The notes below the pieces were generated by a model. That model saw nothing but the letters and a program-made list of their open reading frames with translations. It was not told where the DNA came from and made no database searches. The translations under genes were made by a program, and so were the position numbers. Shown here piece after piece: positions 34,189 through 45,742 of a DNA stretch of 64,000 bases. The stretch comes from Anniella stebbinsi (lineage: Eukaryota; Chordata; Lepidosauria; Squamata; Anniellidae). The stretch spans positions 64,333,001 to 64,397,000 of the forward strand of contig JARDYH010000002.1 in NCBI GenBank assembly GCA_029215795.1. Reading direction: 5' to 3'. Positions within the stretch are counted from its first letter, which is position 1, and each line of letters starts with the position of its first letter.

Positions 34189-34519
34189 CAGGGGTGTTGA
34201 AGCTTTTTCATCCCACTGAGGGCCAAATTCAATTTCAGAGAAGTTTCTGAGGGCCACATTCTAGTGGTGGGCAAGGCAAAAGGCAAAAGGAGGCAGAGGC
34301 AAAAAATACCACTAATCTCCAAAATACCAGCATATTTTAGCTTAAAGCTCTTACTGCCAGTTTTTCAGCCTTAAGAAAGGAACTATGCAAATGTCAGGAA
34401 ATCACTAAATGATCAGCAGTTAAGGGAAAGTGCAGTGGCCATCTGGGGTATTCAGGAAGGGTGGATTGAGACCCAGGTGGGCCAGGTTTGGATCACATGC
34501 TTGAGGTTCAATACCCCTA
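34189..34519. mobile_element. Non-autonomous hAT-like element, 331 bp
   Basis: The left end CAGGGGTGTTGAAGC and the right end GAGGTTCAATACCCCTA are inverted copies for about 14 bases. CAGGGGT-type termini with a following GGGCC-rich subterminal region (GAGGGCCAAATTC, GAGGGCCACATTC) are typical of hAT elements. Flanking octamers do not match, so the TSD is eroded or the boundary is off by a few bases. Confidence 0.6.
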
Positions 34520-35203
34520 CCCTACGGACTCAATTCTTTACACTTAAGTAGAAACAACATCTGTTGTGGTAGTTTGGGCTCCTAAGTGCTTTAATTCATG
34601 AAATATTTTCTTTGGTGTAAGTGGACTTCCTGAAGGTCTTATAAGAGAGTTCTTGCTTAATAGGACTGTACAGGTTTCTATTTTATTAAGAAATATAATT
34701 TTATTAGAGAAAAAAGCACACAATGGCACCCATCAATTTCATATGCAAATACTAATTAATGTACATAGAAAGAAATAATTGCCTCTCCTTGTAAATATTC
34801 ATTATTCTGTCATCTAAAATGTTTTCCCTTCACTAGGAAAGATGGAATCTTGGCAGACAAATGTAATAGCTTTTTAAATAGAATTAATATAGGAGATTTG
34901 GGAGATTTGATTTTAATAAAGTGAATGATATGAGAATTTGCAAAATATTGCTTCAGGGAACATAACTAACTCACATTTAGCTTAGAACACTGACAGAAAT
35001 CCATCAGGTGCAAACGTCATTCACATGAATGGAACTTCTGTGGGACCCATAAGGCACCAGTCACTGGTGGACTTAAACCCAGAAGTGTGGCACAGCTAGG
35101 TAATTTTAGACCATGGAGTGCTTTACAACAGATTCTACATTCTTGATACCTAAGAGAAAACCTACAAACCAGCAGAAAAGACAGTTTGCCAACCCTGATT
35201 TTG

Positions 35204-35204
<1 letters not shown>
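34520..35204. other. Non-coding stretch, no feature recognised
   Basis: No domain or repeat identified. Confidence 0.4.

Positions 35205-35245
<41 letters not shown>
35205..35245. repeat. (GA)n microsatellite
   Basis: About 19 GA units. Frames through it are repeat-encoded and not genes. Confidence 0.95.
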
Positions 35246-35248
<3 letters not shown>

Positions 35249-35754
35249 TGCAGTTTCATATTTTAAACTCACTTAAATCAACACAACATCAGGACTCCAG
35301 AAATAAAATGGATTTTGCTTCTCCTGCCCTGATGTTAAACACATTTACTTGGGAAATAACACTGATTTTTTTTGTAGAAAGGGAAAATGCTTTTAAAAAT
35401 AAGAAGAAAGGATGCTGCGGTAAGCAGTGACAACCCCAGTGGGCCCCAAATTGCTTCAAAGGGCATCTTTGCCAAGGCCCCATTCATCTACCACTGCCTA
35501 GGTGGTCTTATTGGGGCTTCAGGTGCTGGATTTCTATGCATACCATGATAGCAGCTTGTCAGAAACAGCCATTGGCTCCCTAGATGCTGCATTCAGGCAC
35601 CACCAACATATCTTCTCAGAAGAAAGAATTGCAGCTTATAGATGCAGTGGGGGGCACGTGTCCCAGAGGGCCCTATAAAGCCTTACCCTCTGGCCCGGTT
35701 CTGCAGTCTGAGCCATTTGTCAAGCAATCATCGGATTGCCCCATGGGCTCCTCT
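35246..35754. other. Non-coding stretch, no feature recognised
   Basis: No domain or repeat identified. Confidence 0.4.
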
Positions 35755-36166
35755 GAAGGCCAAAGTAAACATTCCTTTAATCGTGCATAGCTGAGCTATG
35801 TGTGATTGTCTGCCCTACTCTTCTGCAAGTGTACCCAGCCATGATTTGGATCAGGACCAAAGTGTTTCAGAAGAGGAGATTGATGGTTCCTCCCCCTCCC
35901 CCTTTTTATCCTAAAATTTCAGCCACACACACATACACAGGGGGTTAAAAAGAAAAAGAAAAAAGGTGGAATGAAGACTTTCCCCCAAATCCACCAGGGA
36001 TTAATTTTGGGACAAAAATGGGAGAGGAAGCTCAAACCCTCCTCTCCCAAAGTGCCATGGTCCTGATCCAAATCAGGGTCATGCGGGCTTGCCAAAGAGT
36101 ATGGGAGACATTCACACCGAGGTCAGCTATGCATGATTAAAGGAATGTTTAGTTTGGCCCTAAGCT
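35755..36166. mobile_element. Foldback element with ~115-bp inverted arms
   Basis: The left arm begins GGCCAAAGTAAACATTCCTT and continues through ATCGTGCATAGCTGAGC and CATGATTTGGATCAGGACC. The right arm, inverted, ends CATGATTAAAGGAATGTTTA, then GTTTGGCC. Arms match at roughly 80 percent by eye over more than 100 bases. The centre is A-rich and non-coding. A DNA-transposon MITE is the likely class; no TSD was established. Confidence 0.65.
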
Positions 36167-36230
36167 TCTCTGCTAGCAGGTCTGGTGTCAAATGTAGGCA
36201 TGGTTGGGCACATGCTAAGGGCCCACACCT

Positions 36231-36665
36231 CATGTAGGGTGACCAAGTGTTAGGATTGCCCCAGGTTTGTCCTGGTTTTTGTTCTATCCTGCGTGTCAGG
36301 AAACGACACACTTTCCCCTTTAAGGCCGCTGTTAGTGTGTGTGTGTGGGGGGTAATGACACACTTTCTGGAGGTGTGTCATTCTCCCCCATTGCTCCAGT
36401 TGGGGCCTTAAAGGGGAAATTGTGTCAGTCCCGGACATTATAGAAAAGGCCCCAATTGAAGCAGGGTGGAGTGGGAATGACACGCTGTCATTAGCATGGT
36501 GGGGGGGGTGCACTTGCACTGCCCCCACGCTGCTCCAATAGGGGCTTTAAAGGCCCCAATTGGAGCAGTAGGGGGCAAGAATGACACACTTTCCCCTCCT
36601 CTACTCCAATTGGGGCCTTTAAGATGGTGGTGGGAATGATGTGCTTTCCTCTTCACCTTCAACCT
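36231..36665. repeat. Complex repeat with alternating CCAATTGGGGCC and GACACACTTTC units
   Basis: Words such as AATGACACACTTTC and CCTTTAAGGCCC / TTGGGGCCTTAAAGGGG recur at least four times in both orientations. The start AGGGTGACCAAGTGTTAGGA resembles the end of the MITE family at 36876. The pattern is a series of inverted short units, with no coding domain. Confidence 0.55.
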
Positions 36666-36875
36666 GCTTGCTTACCTGCCTTTCACTCTGGCCTAAGCAA
36701 TGGAAGTGAGAAGATGGGTCAGTAGATGCCAGTGGTTATTTGCTCACTGGCTTTGCCAGGATGAGGAGCAATAGCAGCTGGTGATAATAGTAGTGAGAAG
36801 CTAGAACTAGTGAGGGAGGTAGCCATTGAGGGTGTCTTGCCCGAGGGCCTTCATGAACTTGGAGCCTGCACTGTC

Positions 36876-37110
36876 TAGGGTGACCATATGAAAAGGAGGA
36901 CAGGGCTCCTGTATCTTTAACAGTTGTATAGAAAAGGAAATTGTATGCATGCAGCACCTGGTGAAATTCTCTCTTCATCACAACAGTTAAAGCTGCAGGA
37001 GCCCTGCCCTCTTTTGTATCTGGTCACTCTAGCTATACTGGGCTCCTGCAGCTTTAACTGTTGTGATGAGGAGGGAATTTCACCAGGGGCTGCATACACC
37101 CTAGCATTGT
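36876..37110. mobile_element. Foldback MITE (TAGGGTGACCATA family), best copy
   Basis: The left end TAGGGTGACCATATGAAAAG plus GAGGACAGGGCTCCTG is mirrored by CAGGAGCCCTGCCCTC and TTTTGTATCTGGTCACTCTA ending at 37031. A second, outer inverted arm (GGGCTCCTGCAGCTTTAACT, then GTGATGAGGAGGGAATTTCA) extends to about 37100. Relatives are at 6113, 23790 and 53836. No matching target duplication was found around the inner 156 bp. Confidence 0.68.
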
Positions 37111-37440
37111 CTTCTTGCCATTCCAACTATACACTCTCACTTCTTTGTCTGTTTTGATGCACCTTCTCCAGATCAGCAGTCCTATAGGGCTAGTCCACCT
37201 AAAATGAACAAAGATTGTACAGCATGAGTGCTTGATGGATTTTGCCCTGTTTGGGGAATTCAAGAAAGGGTGGAAGGGCCAAGACAAATTGTGGGAAAAA
37301 GGAAATGAATTGTGGAGAAAAGATTTAAGGGATATAAATACATTGTTACTGAACAGAATAGTGAATAGCACAAATTAAGTAGTAGATGTATCTAAAATGG
37401 CAACATTGCTGAAGTAGTCTAATGTCCTTAGATGGCCTGC

Positions 37441-37470
37441 AACACACACACACACACACACACACACACC
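37441..37470. repeat. (CA)n microsatellite
   Basis: About 13 CA units. Confidence 0.9.
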
Positions 37471-37659
37471 TGCCTTATCTCTCTGTATTGTGTAACATTG
37501 TGTTGTTCTTTCCTCCTTTGGTTTTACAAAACCATAAACCAATTTAGATATAGATTTTGATCAAAACACAGTTGGCATGTTATAACCCTTGATGCTGCAC
37601 CGATATTAAAGACAAAGTTATGCATTTTTGTTGGTTTTGCCTTTCTCTAAATGAGCTTT

Positions 37660-38600
37660 TACATTTTTACTTACTTATTTACTTATTTATTTACTTACTT
37701 ATTTATTTATTTATTTATTTATTTATTACATACAGTATCTGGCCAATAACCAATGTTCTCTGGGTGGATTATAAGCAGTTAAAAGACAAAAATGCCATGT
37801 ATATGTATATATAATACAAAGATGTAAAGGAATACAATGCAATGCAATGCAATGCAAAACAACAAATAGCACAGGAATTGAAAAACAGCCGTACAAATCT
37901 AAAACCAGGGAGGGATCTACACTTTAGTTTTGTTACGTTAGGGAAGGGTTTCACGGATGCATTGGGCCACATGACATACTTACTGTAATGTAGTATAGCT
38001 GAGTTTTTTTAGTCCAATTTTCATTGATTTATAACGTTCTTTTTGTTGTCTAAATCATAGTAGTAAGAATAATGTGTCTTTCTTAACCGGGTCGCTGTTG
38101 GTGAAATCAAACTTCCTTTAACCAATCACAGCCATGGGGGTGTTCCCTTCTGTTTTGGTGCCCAAATGCTTTGTTTAAAGGAAGGGAAAGGAAGGGAAGG
38201 GAAGGAGGAAGTGGGTGTGAAAACTACCAGACAATAAAGGAACGTCACAGGAAGACACGAAGAAAAGACTAAGTGTGACCTACATTACCGCCGTAAAAAA
38301 CGGGAGAAAGGATCACCTATACCATAAATAGTACTTTATGTGGCCTGTCATGTTTTAAAACGTGGCAATTCAAAACGTAACAATCCACATTTTGCTACGT
38401 TAAAAGCGTCTGTGTAGATTCCCGCTAGATCTCTAAAATTCCTGGGAGAAAAGAAAGGTCTTTGTCTGTTTCCAAAATATAACAACACAGGTGCCAGGCG
38501 AACCTATTTTGCAATTAAATTATATAAGTGGGGATGTCACAAATGAGAAGGCCCTTTTGATAGTATTAGCAATAGATTGTGGAATGTGTTTTGTCATAAA
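37660..38600 (-). pseudogene. L2/CR1-like LINE 3' end, interrupted by a MITE
   Basis: The tail repeat (TTTA)n at 37672-37728 is followed, on the minus strand, by the 3' untranslated region seen at 16201 and 42366. After the MITE at 37906-38431, matching sequence resumes: CCTGGGAGAAAAGAAAGG, then AACACAGGTGCCAGGCG, equivalent to GAGGAAAGTCTTGACCTGGC and GGCGCCAGGTGGGCC near 42610. Only the last coding and 3' untranslated portion is present. Confidence 0.7.
37898..38439. mobile_element. MITE inserted in an L2-like LINE
   Basis: The insert (about 37906-38431, 526 bp) starts CAGGGAGGGATCTACAC and ends with GTGTAGATTCCCG near 38424, an inverted repeat with one indel. TCTAAAAC (37898-37905) and TCTAAAAT (38432-38439) look like an 8-bp target duplication with one change. 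The flanking LINE sequence is continuous when the insert is removed, which supports the boundary. GTTACGTTA and its inverse recur inside. Confidence 0.65.
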
Positions 38601-40590
38601 TCTAACCAATGTATGTTTGTTGTGCTTATCATTTTGATAATCTAGAATTTACACACTGTTGTGTTTGCTGTTCTGTGCTATGGAACTGAATATATTCAAG
38701 CATCAATCCTTTATTTGAAATCACTGAGTGAGACATGCTCCAGACATAAATAGCGTGAGTATTAACTTCCTGTAAGGTTGTGATTGCAGTCCTAATTAGT
38801 CCGAAGTTTCACAATTCCTTAGTACACCGATAGATAACTCTTCAAGAATGCACAATTGTTTATACGTCTTTCTGCTCAGCTACTTTTACCTTGCTAGCCC
38901 TAGTTCAAGCCTCACGATGCTTGGAGCTGATGTTTATTTGGATTGATGAGGTCTGGATTATGTAATAACCTCAAAGGTTAGTAGTCCCTTTGACATGATG
39001 GACATAAAATGCCATTTCAGTTTTGTCCAACAATCTGTTACATTACACATAAAAAGGGCAGTCCTTCTCTCCCCCCCCCCCCCAACATGAGTCATTCTGG
39101 CTTGATATAAGTTTAAAAAGCAGCAACAACTTTTGTTTATTCATGTCAAGATATTATTGATTACCATTAATTACGCTATAGATTTTTGGATTAAGCTGGT
39201 TCTACAAGCATGTAGTATCAATACACTCTTCTGTTTATACTGATTCTTTTGTTTAACCTGCATCATCCCCAAAGTCTCCAGTTGCTAGAGAGAGCAGCGG
39301 CAGCAGCTGTTTTTCATACCCCCCCACCCCTTTTTAAGTCGATGTCTATCTGGAACAGAATCAAAATGGAACTGGGCAAAGATTTCACGGATCATGAAAG
39401 CATAAGAAGAATTATTTGACTGTGTGTGGGAAGCAAGTTATTTTCAATGTCAAGAGAAGTGGATTCTGAATTATGTGATAAAAAGTAGCTCTGTTTGATA
39501 TTAAGGGTCTGAAACTCAATACTGATGGGCTGGGGAAAGATTCATTGCTGGGCCTGCAGCTCTGTTAGCCTCAAATAAAAAAAATTGTACATCCTAATAT
39601 GATGATCACTGTTGCTGTTATTACTGTTCTTGTTATTTTGGTATCATTATTAACTTATTGCTGGGGTACACAACATGATTTTTGTGAGCATCAATGTATC
39701 CACAGATCTCCCTTGGGACCCACCAGCTCCCTCCCCCTCCTAATTTTTTTATTTTTATTTTTAAAGACTTTTTAAAATTAAAATATTGCCTGGCAGGCTG
39801 CCATGCAAAGCAAAATGCCTACTTCCAGCACTGGCCTATCTGGTGGCCACAGAGACAGCCTTAGAAAATAAAAATGATGGGTGGCTGCAATCCAGAGCTT
39901 TGTTTGGTACAGCTGCCTAGAAAGAAAAAAATGGTTAGGGACATCTGATTTATTGCATAAAATTATCTATAAGTCTTATATTCTTCACCTCCTGAACAAC
40001 ATTATTAGAAAGATTTGGGGTTGGATCTAGACTCGATGCTACTTCTGTTTGTGGAGGAAACCGGGATCCAGGGGAAGCTTCCTACTGGAGGAGGTGGTGG
40101 GGAAGCTATTTTCACAGATTCCTGCTTTCCCTCAGTGCCACACTGTTCCATAGTTCCCCCAACACTCCTGAACAGCATGGGAGGTGATGCTGTGGGCTGC
40201 ATGTGAGAGGAGGAATTGGAGAAAATCACCACACTACTCCCTTCCTCTAGTGGGGATTCTCTGCTCAACAAACTCCATGTTGAATCCAATGATCATCCCC
40301 GTGTTACAGATGGGGGACTGAGGCTGATGACAGTTACTTAACTTGGGTTAAATCAGTCAAAGCGTCATTTGAGTGAGAGGTCAGCCTGTATCTGTGAAGG
40401 GTGGCCAAGCAAATTCAAGGAACATTTGAGTGTGGTTCAGCACTGGGACACTTAATACATCCTAATTATAAAGCTCCTATTTCTGTCTTATAATATATTT
40501 TCTTTATCTTACTCTAATACACTTGGATCAAATGATTTATTTATTTTATATCCCGTCTTTTTCCTCCAAGGAACCCCAAATGGCGAACAT
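38601..40590. other. Non-coding stretch, no gene recognised
   Basis: No coding domain is seen. A C-run lies at 39071-39083. A possible weak inverted repeat spans about 40018-40290 (TTGGATCTAGACTC against GAGTTTGTTGAG-type ends), too diverged to call. Confidence 0.4.
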
Positions 40591-40855
40591 AATCCCCCCT
40601 GTTCTGCCGCTTCCAGACTGTGGAATGACCTGCCGGGAGAGATCCGCCAACTTACCAGTCTCCAAGAATTTAAGAGAGCTATAAAGGCTGATCTCTTCAG
40701 GCAGGCATACCCAGTCGAATTTTAAGACTTTGTTTATTTTAATGATGTATTAATTTTATATGTTTTTAATTAGTTTATGTATTTTATATTTTTTGCATTG
40801 ATGTTGTTCCCTGCCTCGATCCGGAGGGAGAGGCGGGTAAGAAATAATAATTATT
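40591..40855 (+). pseudogene. 3' end of an L2/CR1-like LINE, plus strand
   Basis: One frame reads RLWNDLPGEIRQLTSLQEFK followed by RAIKADLFRQAYPVEF and a stop at about 40723. The L-W-N-x-L-P...F-K-x-x-x-K...L-F pattern is the C-terminus of L2/CR1-type ORF2 proteins. About 110 bp of 3' untranslated region ends CCTCGATCCGGAGGGAGAGG and AATAATAATTATTG. It differs from the copies at 16201 and 42366, so it is a second subfamily. Confidence 0.7.
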
Positions 40856-40864
40856 GTATTATCA

Positions 40865-41022
40865 TCCTCACAACAACAAACCTTTGAGGTAGGTTAGGCT
40901 GAGAGAGTCAATGACTGGTCCAAAGTCACCCAGTGAGCTACTATAGCTGAGTAGGGACTAGAACACGGAACTCCTGACTTCCAGTCCAACATTCTAACCA
41001 CTACACCACACTGGCTCTTTGC
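40865..41022 (-). repeat. MIR-like tRNA-derived SINE (CORE-SINE)
   Basis: On the minus strand the head reads AGCCAGTGTGGTGTAGTGGT, then TAGAATGTTGGACTGGAAGT and a B-box-like GTTCTAGTCCC. It is followed by GTGACTTTGGACCAGTCA-like core sequence and TCAGCCTAACCTACCTCA. Head, core and 3' part follow the order of amniote MIR/CORE-SINEs. It abuts the 3' end of the L2/CR1-like LINE at 40855, in the opposite orientation. Confidence 0.72.
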
Positions 41023-41059
41023 AAATGTTCATTACAACCGTTGAACAAAATGTTGAAAT

Positions 41060-41165
41060 GACAGTGTAATGCAGCCTTTCCCACCTGGTGTCTTCCAAAT
41101 GTGGGCTGCAACTGGGAATTGCAGCCCAACTCATCTGGAGGACACCAGGTTACAGAAGGCTATGC
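41060..41165. repeat. Foldback repeat (CACCTGGTGTC...GACACCAGGT)
   Basis: CCCACCTGGTGTCTTCCAAA and TCTGGAGGACACCAGGTTAC are inverted arms around GGCTGCAACTGGGAATTGCA. It is one copy of the widespread hairpin family also seen at 44524 and partly at 6437. Confidence 0.65.
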
Positions 41166-42333
41166 ATACATTTTAGTGTAAAACACATAGAGATATTATA
41201 ATATTAAGCAATATAGAAATATTATAATAAATAAAATAAATAAGGCTGCTGCAATGTATGGAAAATGTAAAATAAAGCCTGTTGAGTGTTGTTGTGTGCA
41301 ATGGTTGCTCTCTTATAACAAAAGTACCCAATTTCTCACAGAATGTCTGACCTATTTCTTGTCCTTACAAGAGGAAGAGCATTGATTAAAACATCTAAAC
41401 TACCTTCAGGACTACAGGCATTTATAGATATACTCACGTGTTTGGCTGTTGGAATGCTTTTCCTTGCTGGCCTCTGGAAAAGGCTTTCTTTCTTAGATTT
41501 GCCTAAAATCAGAATATGCTAATTTGTATGTGTAAACACAAATGTAGAAATAATTAGTATAATTTCAGATGAAAAACAATACACCTCAGCATAGTGGGGA
41601 TGGCTGTGGCAACTCTGCTGACTGCCGAGCCACTTCAAGGACTCTGCTCTGCCTTTACATGGTATTTTGTTTTTAAACTACAGTTGGACTGGACTGCCCA
41701 TTAGAGGACTGCTCTCTGTAAATCAGACACATGACACCCTAACCCTGGATTGGGGCTATTCGGTCACTTCTCCATTCCCAGTAGCCACATCTGTTCAAGT
41801 GTTGAGGGAGGCCTTTCTGTATCATCCACATCTCTACCCCCACAGCTGTGGGTAGGTGAAGCGATTCAGCCTAAAAGAAAACTTGTAGCCGGTCCTCATG
41901 GTTCCATAAATTTTTAAAGATGCCTCCAAGTGCTCATCAAATCCTTAGCAAACTCTGCACAGACTTGCCAAATTGTGACCAACTTATTCCTATTTAATAA
42001 GGTTACTACAGGCTGAAACTACAGTGCCTGAAAACTATACAACCCAGATTGCACTGCAGACTAAGCTAAAAAATCAACCATCTGTTTACTGTGCAAAAAA
42101 TGCGTAATTCGGCTCTTACGCCGCCAGATAACCTTATACTTTGTTCTGAAATGAAGGTGTTTAGATGCCAATGAAAGAAGACACAAGGGATGGCCAGGGG
42201 TAGCACAGGCTTAAATAAGCTACGCACAACGTGCCCCACATATTTCTTGGGTGCATGCGAAAGCCACTTCAGGGCTGGCAAATGAGCCTTCTTATGAAGA
42301 AATAATACAACATCCATTTTTAAGCTTCAATGT

Positions 42334-42334
<1 letters not shown>
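41166..42334. other. Non-coding stretch, no gene recognised
   Basis: AATAAATAAAATAAATA near 41227 could be a LINE tail remnant. Nothing else is identified. Confidence 0.4.

Positions 42335-42365
<31 letters not shown>
42335..42365. repeat. (AT)n microsatellite
   Basis: About 14 AT units preceding the LINE tail repeat. Confidence 0.9.
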
Positions 42366-42369
<4 letters not shown>

Positions 42370-43745
42370 AATTTATTTATTTATTTATTTATTACATTTG
42401 TATACAGCCCCATTGCCGAAGCTCTCTGGGTGGTTTACATAGGATTAAAAACAATTAAAAACAATATACAAAAATTAAAACAGCAAAAACATACAACATA
42501 CACACAATCTGTACATTTAAAAACCACTTCAACACTTCAAAAAAACCTACAAAAACTAAACAAAACAAACCCAGGCTCCTCAGATATTGCCAAAATCCTG
42601 AGAGAAGAGGAAAGTCTTGACCTGGCGCCGAAAAGATAACAATGTTGGCGCCAGGTGGGCCTCGTCGGGGAGATCGTTCCACAATTGGGGAGCCACCACA
42701 GAGAAGGCCCTCTCTCTTGTTGCCGACCTCTGAGCTTCCCTCGGAGGAGGCACTCAGAGGAGGGCCTTAGATGTTGAACGTAGTGTTCGGGTAGGTTCAT
42801 GTTGGGAAAGGCGTTCCATCAGGTATTGAGGTTCCAAGCCGTGTAAGGCTTTATAGGTTAAAACCAGCACCTTGAACCGGGCTCGGAAACATACAGGCAG
42901 CCAATGCAAGCGGGCCAGAGTAGGTCTTATATGTTCGAACCTACTGGTTCCAGTTATCAATCTGGCCGCTGCATTTTGCACAAGCTGCAGCTTCCAAACC
43001 ACCTTCAAAGGCAGCCCCACGTAGAGTGCATTGCAGTAATCTAACTTGGAGGTTACCAGAGCATGGACAACTGAAGCCAGGTTATCCCTGTCCAGATAGG
43101 GACATAGCTGGGCCACCAACCGAAGTTGGTAGAAGGCACTCCGTGCCACTGAGGCCATCTGCGCCTCAAGTGACAGAGATGGTTCTAGGAGAACCCCCAA
43201 GCTACGAACCCGCTCCTTCAAGGGGAGTGCAACCCCATCCAGAACAGGTTGAACACCCTCCATCCAGTCAGCAGAACCACCCACTAACAGCGTCTCAGTC
43301 TTGTCTGGATTGAGTTTCAGTTTATTAGCCCTCATCCAGTCCATTGTCGCAGCCAGGCACTGGTTCAGCACATCCACAGCCTCACCTGATGAAGATGAAA
43401 AGGAGAAATAGAGCTGCGTGTCATCAGCGTACTGATGACAATGCACTCCAAAACTCCGGATGACTGCACTCAACGGTTTCATGTAGATATTGAACAGCAT
43501 GGGGGACAAAACTGACCCCTGCGGAACCCCACACTGGAGAATCTACGGGGCCGAGCAATGTTCCCCAAGCACCACCTTCTGGAGCCGACCCACCAAGTAG
43601 GAGCGGAACCACTGCAATGCAGTGCCTCCCACTCCCAACTCAGCCAGTCATCCCAGAAGGATACCATGGTCGATGGTATCGAAAGCCGCTGAGAGATCAA
43701 GGAGAATCAACAGAGTCACACTCCCCCTGTCTTCCTCCCGACATA
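42366..43745 (-). pseudogene. L2/CR1-like LINE, 5'-truncated, YADD box intact
   Basis: On the minus strand the reverse transcriptase runs from LDLSAAFDTIDHGILLG (about 43700) to a 251-codon open stretch (43509-42754) beginning [18 protein letters not shown]. That stretch contains [15 protein letters not shown], the catalytic box, then [18 protein letters not shown], and ends [15 protein letters not shown]. The C-terminal VVAPQLWNDLPDEAHL region follows near 42700-42640. Nonsense codons (TGA after GILLG and TAG after CSAP) and 5' truncation at about 43745 make it a pseudogene. Compared with the copy at 16201 it retains a normal catalytic box and a deleted segment (about 18 bases near 43165 are absent at 16201). 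Confidence 0.87.
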
Positions 43746-43849
43746 GGGTTCAAATTGTGGTTATGTGTCTGAACACTAAACACTGAAAGATGTTATTTTG
43801 AGATTGTTGAGCAGATTTCCTTTATTTGTTTCTTATTCAATTTTAAGAC

Positions 43850-44350
43850 ACTTTGGCCCTTTCCGCACCAGCCATTTTCCCCGGGGCTGCCCCTGCCTGC
43901 TCACGGAGAGTCTGCATGACGCACAGAGCATCCCGCAAGCAGGCAGGGGCCAGCCCTCCATTATCCCGGGAGTTCAGGGAACACTATTATCCGAATTTGT
44001 TCCCTGCTCCCGGGAGGGAAGCGAGATGGACGGCTGATGTGGCCACCCATCCTGGGCGCAGCCATGCTTACCCACGAGTAAGCACAGCTGAACCGATGAC
44101 CACGGAGCCGCACTGCATGGCTCCGAAGCCATCAGGAGGGGGGACAGCGAATTCACCATCACCAGGATGGGGGGGGGAGGGGGACTGGATTGCGTGCATT
44201 TTTTTAAAAAAAATTAACTAACCTTTTGCACATGAGTGCTCGTTCGCTCCTCTGTGGATCTGTAAAAAAAAATGGCTGTTGCAAGTTGCGATGGCCTGGT
44301 AGAAGCCCAGGCTGTCGCATTCTGGTGCGGCTGCCCCTATGGTGCAGACA
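43850..44350. other. GC-rich block, possible DNA-transposon remnant
   Basis: From TTTGGCCCTTTCCGCACCAG to TATGGTGCAGACAAG the sequence is markedly more GC- and CpG-rich than its surroundings. The ends share only GCACCA in inverted orientation. GGGGCTGCCCCTGCCTGC and CAGGCAGGGGCCAGCCC are internal inverted words. No coding domain is seen. Confidence 0.4.
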
Positions 44351-44523
44351 AGAAATCAGATAAAAGGATGCTTTTCAACTCTTTTGCTATTGTCGACTGT
44401 TTAAATATACATACAGTATAAAAGAACTATAGCCGTTAAGCTCACTTTCCAAAGCTTTAATGTGTAGGATTGTATGCAGAGATAGGACTGATTTTAGTCC
44501 TAAGCAATGCTGGTCAAATTATT

Positions 44524-44665
44524 AGTTGTATCTTCCCTCATCTGGTGTTCTCCAGATGTTTTGGACAACAACTCCAGCATTAGCCATGCTAGCTGGGACT
44601 GATGGGAGTTGAAGTCCTAAACATTTGGATAGCACCAGATTGGGGAAGGCTGTTCTAAACAAAAA
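44524..44665. repeat. Foldback hairpin repeat (complete copy)
   Basis: The arms are CATCTGGTGTTCTCCAGATG, then TTTTGGACAACAACTCC, and GGGAGTTGAAGTCCTAAACA, then TTTGGATAGCACCAGATTGG. The centre GCATTAGCCATGCTAGCTGG is also palindromic. The same family is at 41060 and 6437; it is MITE-like. Confidence 0.7.
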
Positions 44666-44669
44666 CTGT

Positions 44670-45370
44670 GGCTTGTATTCAGACTCTGTCATGCTTAGAG
44701 TAGACCCATTGAAACCATGGGATTAAGCTATAACTAACTGATCTCCCATTGATTTCAATGGCTCTTCTCTAGGCATGACTATGTCTGGGCCCACCATACC
44801 TTTTTAAAAAAATTATAAATACATTATTAATCTATTTTAGTGTGTTCCCACCACCACCAAGGTGCATCTCTCAGCTCAAATGCATTTTGCCCATTGTACA
44901 TCAAAATCATTTTAAGGGACAAATACTTTTCAATGGTCTTCTTCCTACCTGATATAAATTCATGAACCATCAACATTTACAGAAGACAGAAACTACAGAA
45001 AGAATTAGTGTCTTGTGTAACTCTGAAAGCCTCCCAGGCTAATACATGACATAGGGAAGAAATGAATTCTTGATGTAAGTTGGAAAAAAGCGACCTTGAT
45101 TGAAAAATAGTTAATAGGAAGCTATTCAATGAATCTTAAAATGCATTCATCCATCTGACAATTAAGAGTGATTATGCTTATGCAATCGCTGGATTTTTTT
45201 TTCCTTAGAGGTGAAAGAAGATAAATGAAACTTTGCCAGGAGCTTGACATCTTTCATTGGATCGCTGGTGAAAGATTGGACTTGCCATAGATTGAAGGGG
45301 ATGTTCCTGGACTGCAGATGACCTAAATTTCTAAGCATGTTCCTTTGAGACTAATAATATGTCATCCTAA
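44670..45370. other. Non-coding stretch, one short hairpin
   Basis: At about 44680-44785, GTCATGCTTAGAGTAGACCC and CAATGGCTCTTCTCTAGGCA, then TGAC form a weak hairpin around ATTGAAACCATGG and ATTGATTTCAATGG. Nothing else is identified. Confidence 0.4.
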
Positions 45371-45410
45371 CAATATATATATATATATATATATATATCT
45401 ATATATATCC
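45371..45410. repeat. (TA)n microsatellite
   Basis: AT units with one C interruption. Confidence 0.92.
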
Positions 45411-45559
45411 CCATGGGAAGAATCAGGGAAGCATTCTTATCAGTTGCCTTAGGGCTTGATTTGAAAGGAAAGGTAGGGCAGAAATTTGTAAATATAAGGA
45501 CACACACCAGTGCATGCTTAGTTAAGGCCCATGAAAAGAAAACAGATTTGACTATTGAA

Positions 45560-45680
45560 AAGGGTAATGGGGGGGGGGTCATTCTAACCTTAAGAAAATT
45601 GAAAAGGTTTCACCAATCACCCTGAAATTTACATGTGCAAGAAAATGTTGGTTTTACATAACCTGAAAATAAATGTTTTC
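45560..45680. repeat. Dispersed repeat, second copy
   Basis: GGTAATGGGG, then GGTCATTCTAACCTTAAGAA and CACCCTGAAATTTACATGTG match the segment at 4965-5110 at good similarity. The family is unknown. Confidence 0.6.
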
Positions 45681-45742
45681 ATTCTATGAGAAGCTTTTTT
45701 TCCCAGAAGAGGGAAGGACAGATCAACCTTTCTTATAAATAA

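Noticed and set aside
43026..43313. Plus-strand frame of 95 codons
   Set aside because: It is a shadow of the L2-like reverse transcriptase on the minus strand.
16076..45410. CRISPR-like arrays in the several short tandem tracts
   Set aside because: These are microsatellites without spacers, in what is clearly vertebrate DNA.
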